36,274 nt of DNA from Ignavibacteriota bacterium (GTDB lineage Bacteria; Bacteroidota; Ignavibacteria; Kapaibacteriales; UBA2268). The position numbers and the translations under genes are program-made. The notes beneath the pieces are model-generated. The model ran no database searches. It saw only the letters and a list, made by a program, of their open reading frames with translations, and had not been told where the DNA came from. The stretch spans positions 1 through 36,274 of the forward strand of contig JACRLY010000037.1 of assembly GCA_016219595.1 (NCBI GenBank), given 5' to 3'. This document shows, one piece after another, positions 34,660-36,274 of the stretch (within the stretch, counting starts at the first letter, position 1; each line of letters starts with the position of its first letter).

Positions 34660-35997
34660 ATGTACTACACAATAATTGGTGCGGCACGAAGCGGACTTGC
34701 GGCGGCTTTACTTGCTAAGTCGGCAGGGCATTATGTTTTTGTTTCTGAATTGAAACCTGAAAGTGAATGTAAAGAATCTGTTGAACAGCTTAAACATTCT
34801 GGGATTGATTTTGAGTTTGGAGGAAATACAGAAAAGGCATTGACAAATGCTGATTGTGTGATTACTTCACCGGGTGTGCCTAGAAAAGCATGGGTAATTG
34901 AAGAGGCTGACAAAAGAGGAATTCCTGTAATAAGCGAATTAGAATTTGCAAGGCAATTTTGTCCGAATAATCCATTGATTGCTATAACCGGTACAAACGG
35001 GAAAACAACAGTTACAACTCTCACTGCATACATATTGAATCAGGCAGGGAAAAAGGCACTCGCAGTTGGAAATATCGGAACACCATTGTCAGCAGTTGTT
35101 AGAGATTTGGATTTGGATACTATATTAGTAGTTGAAGTAAGTAGCTATCAATTAGACAGGATAAGAGAATTTCGACCTGATGTTGGAATTATTTTAAATA
35201 TATCGCCGGACCATCTGGCTTATCACGGAACTTTCGAAGATTATGCACAAACAAAGTGGAAAACTTTTTCAAATATGACTGAAAAAGATTTTGTAATTTT
35301 GAATGCCGACGATGCAGCAACGTTGGCAAATAGGACGCAAACCAAGGGGGAAAATGCTTACTTTTCCATGTCGCCCGTGCAATACGGCGTCTATGCAAAA
35401 GAAGGTAAATTGGTTATGCGGTTTCCGGAGCATAATAAAGAGGAGGTCATCATGCAGCTTGATGAGATTCGCCTTCCCGGCGTGCATAACGTCTATAATT
35501 CTATGGCAGCAGCCTTGGCAGCTCGGTGCTTTGAGGTGCGTAATGAGAACATACGCGATTCTCTGATGAGTTTCGAAGGTGTGGAACATCGTCTTGAGTT
35601 TGTTAGAACTCTAGAGGGAGTTGATTACGTAAATGATTCCAAAGCAACGAATGTTAACGCTACCTGGTATGCCCTTTCGAGTTACAATAAACCGCTTATC
35701 TGGATTGCAGGAGGCAGAGGGGATAATAACGATTATTCATCCCTCGATGAACTTGTGAAAAAGAATGTTAAGTGCGTTGTGGCGATTGGGGAAGAGGCGG
35801 ATGCAATTTTCAATCATTATTCATCAATGGTTAGGTGTATAAAAGCAGATTCTTTGGAATCGGCTGTTTACAGTTCAAGAGATTATGCGGAAGCGGGGAA
35901 TATTGTGTTATTCACACCTGCCTGCAAATCGTTTGATATGTTCATGAATTTTGAGCATAGGGGAGAAGTCTTTAAACAAATAGTTTATTCATTATAA
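34660..35997 (+). CDS. murD: UDP-N-acetylmuramoyl-L-alanine--D-glutamate ligase
   Basis: Cytoplasmic Mur ligase that adds D-Glu to UDP-MurNAc-L-Ala using ATP. The 445 residues include the N-terminal nucleotide-sugar site GAARSGLAAALLA (7-19), the ATP loop GTNGKTT (111-117), NISPDHLAYHGT and the C-terminal GVEHRLEFV and NDSKATNVNAT segments that mark MurD. The stretch 35341-35580 has about 48% G+C by my count against 32-37% in nearby 5' lines, so the gene may be mosaic. It leads into ftsW, as in the division and cell-wall (dcw) cluster. Confidence 0.96.
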   Translation: MYYTIIGAARSGLAAALLAKSAGHYVFVSELKPESECKESVEQLKHSGIDFEFGGNTEKALTNADCVITSPGVPRKAWVIEEADKRGIPVISELEFARQFCPNNPLIAITGTNGKTTVTTLTAYILNQAGKKALAVGNIGTPLSAVVRDLDLDTILVVEVSSYQLDRIREFRPDVGIILNISPDHLAYHGTFEDYAQTKWKTFSNMTEKDFVILNADDAATLANRTQTKGENAYFSMSPVQYGVYAKEGKLVMRFPEHNKEEVIMQLDEIRLPGVHNVYNSMAAALAARCFEVRNENIRDSLMSFEGVEHRLEFVRTLEGVDYVNDSKATNVNATWYALSSYNKPLIWIAGGRGDNNDYSSLDELVKKNVKCVVAIGEEADAIFNHYSSMVRCIKADSLESAVYSSRDYAEAGNIVLFTPACKSFDMFMNFEHRGEVFKQIVYSL

Positions 35998-36218
35998 ATT
36001 TATTTGTTTGTGGACTTAAGAGTTTGGAACTAGTAATAGTAATTAATTTCCAATTTTTAATTTAGAATTTTCAATAAATTTAAAATGTTATAATGAAAAA
36101 ATGTTTAAAACTTTTATCATTAATAATTAAATATTCATTTTAAATTTCAAATTTTAAATTAATTTTTTATACGAGGTATGTACATAATTTATACCTGAGT
36201 CTTTAAGAAAAAGAAGGT

Positions 36219-36274
36219 ATGGGAAAAAGAATAGGTCATATTGACTGGTATATACTATTGCCAATAGTAGGATT
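36219..36274 (+). CDS. ftsW: FtsW/RodA-family protein, first 18 residues (3' end outside window)
   Basis: ATG at 36219 after AAGAAGG. The visible part, MGKRIGHIDWYILLPIVG, is a typical N terminus of SEDS proteins (KxIDWxLL followed by the first membrane helix). With murD directly upstream, FtsW, the septal peptidoglycan polymerase, is the likeliest member; RodA cannot be excluded on 18 residues. Confidence 0.7.
   Translation, partial: MGKRIGHIDWYILLPIVG

Noticed and set aside
35998-36218. Gene between murD and ftsW
   Set aside because: AT-rich sequence with many stops on both strands; nothing codes until the ftsW ATG.

Overview
The window looks like part of the chromosome of a Gram-negative bacterium of the Bacteroidota/Ignavibacteriota/Kapabacteria side of the FCB group. 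The evidence is a C-terminal type IX secretion (T9SS) sorting domain, an LPS-heptose epimerase, OmpA-family, TonB-receptor-like and other outer-membrane barrels, an AtpB with a long hydrophilic N-terminal extension, and promoters of the Bacteroidetes form TTTG-N19/20-TAnnTTTG in front of tRNA-Lys and the ATP synthase operon. Base composition is clearly AT-rich. I cannot name the species.

Layout. 1-7.3 kb (+): 3' end of rnc, gcvPB cut by an in-frame TAA, a TPR protein, gyrA, and a TonB-receptor-like barrel gene whose start overlaps the end of gyrA. 7.3-10.45 kb: an accessory, repeat-rich stretch holding one orphan lipoprotein and the decayed remains of a DUF4258/DUF2283 gene pair, bracketed by two 96-bp direct repeats. 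10.46-17.36 kb (-): the ATP synthase operon atpZ-like / small membrane protein / atpB / atpE / atpF / atpH / atpA / hldD / atpG. The heptose epimerase gene hldD sits inside the operon and is coupled to atpA by a TAATG overlap; atpD and atpC are absent here. 17.5-18 kb: tRNA-Lys and a six-copy 51-bp tandem array. 18-24.7 kb: dxs, an OmpA-family protein, two small barrel proteins (one broken by an internal deletion) and a coiled-coil/TPR lipoprotein of the CpoB/YbgF type. 24.9-30.9 kb: a YfhO-type membrane protein, a GT4 glycosyltransferase, a T9SS-exported protein split by a one-base frameshift in an A6 tract, and a small secreted protein. 30.9-36.3 kb: lysA, a small accessory cluster with two complete toxin-antitoxin pairs (HicBA and a RelE/YafQ type), then murD and the start of ftsW.

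The housekeeping genes (rnc, gyrA, ATP synthase, dxs, lysA, murD, ftsW) are intact apart from gcvPB and the window-edge truncations. Damage is concentrated in accessory genes. Several short palindromes recur, including a 28-bp one used three times, each time just past the end of a minus-strand gene and followed by a T-rich tail, so it probably acts as a terminator. I found no CRISPR array, prophage, insertion-sequence transposase or biosynthetic gene cluster. The observations most worth following are the hldD insertion in the atp operon, the group of single-lesion genes, the recurrent terminator palindrome and the 51-bp array.
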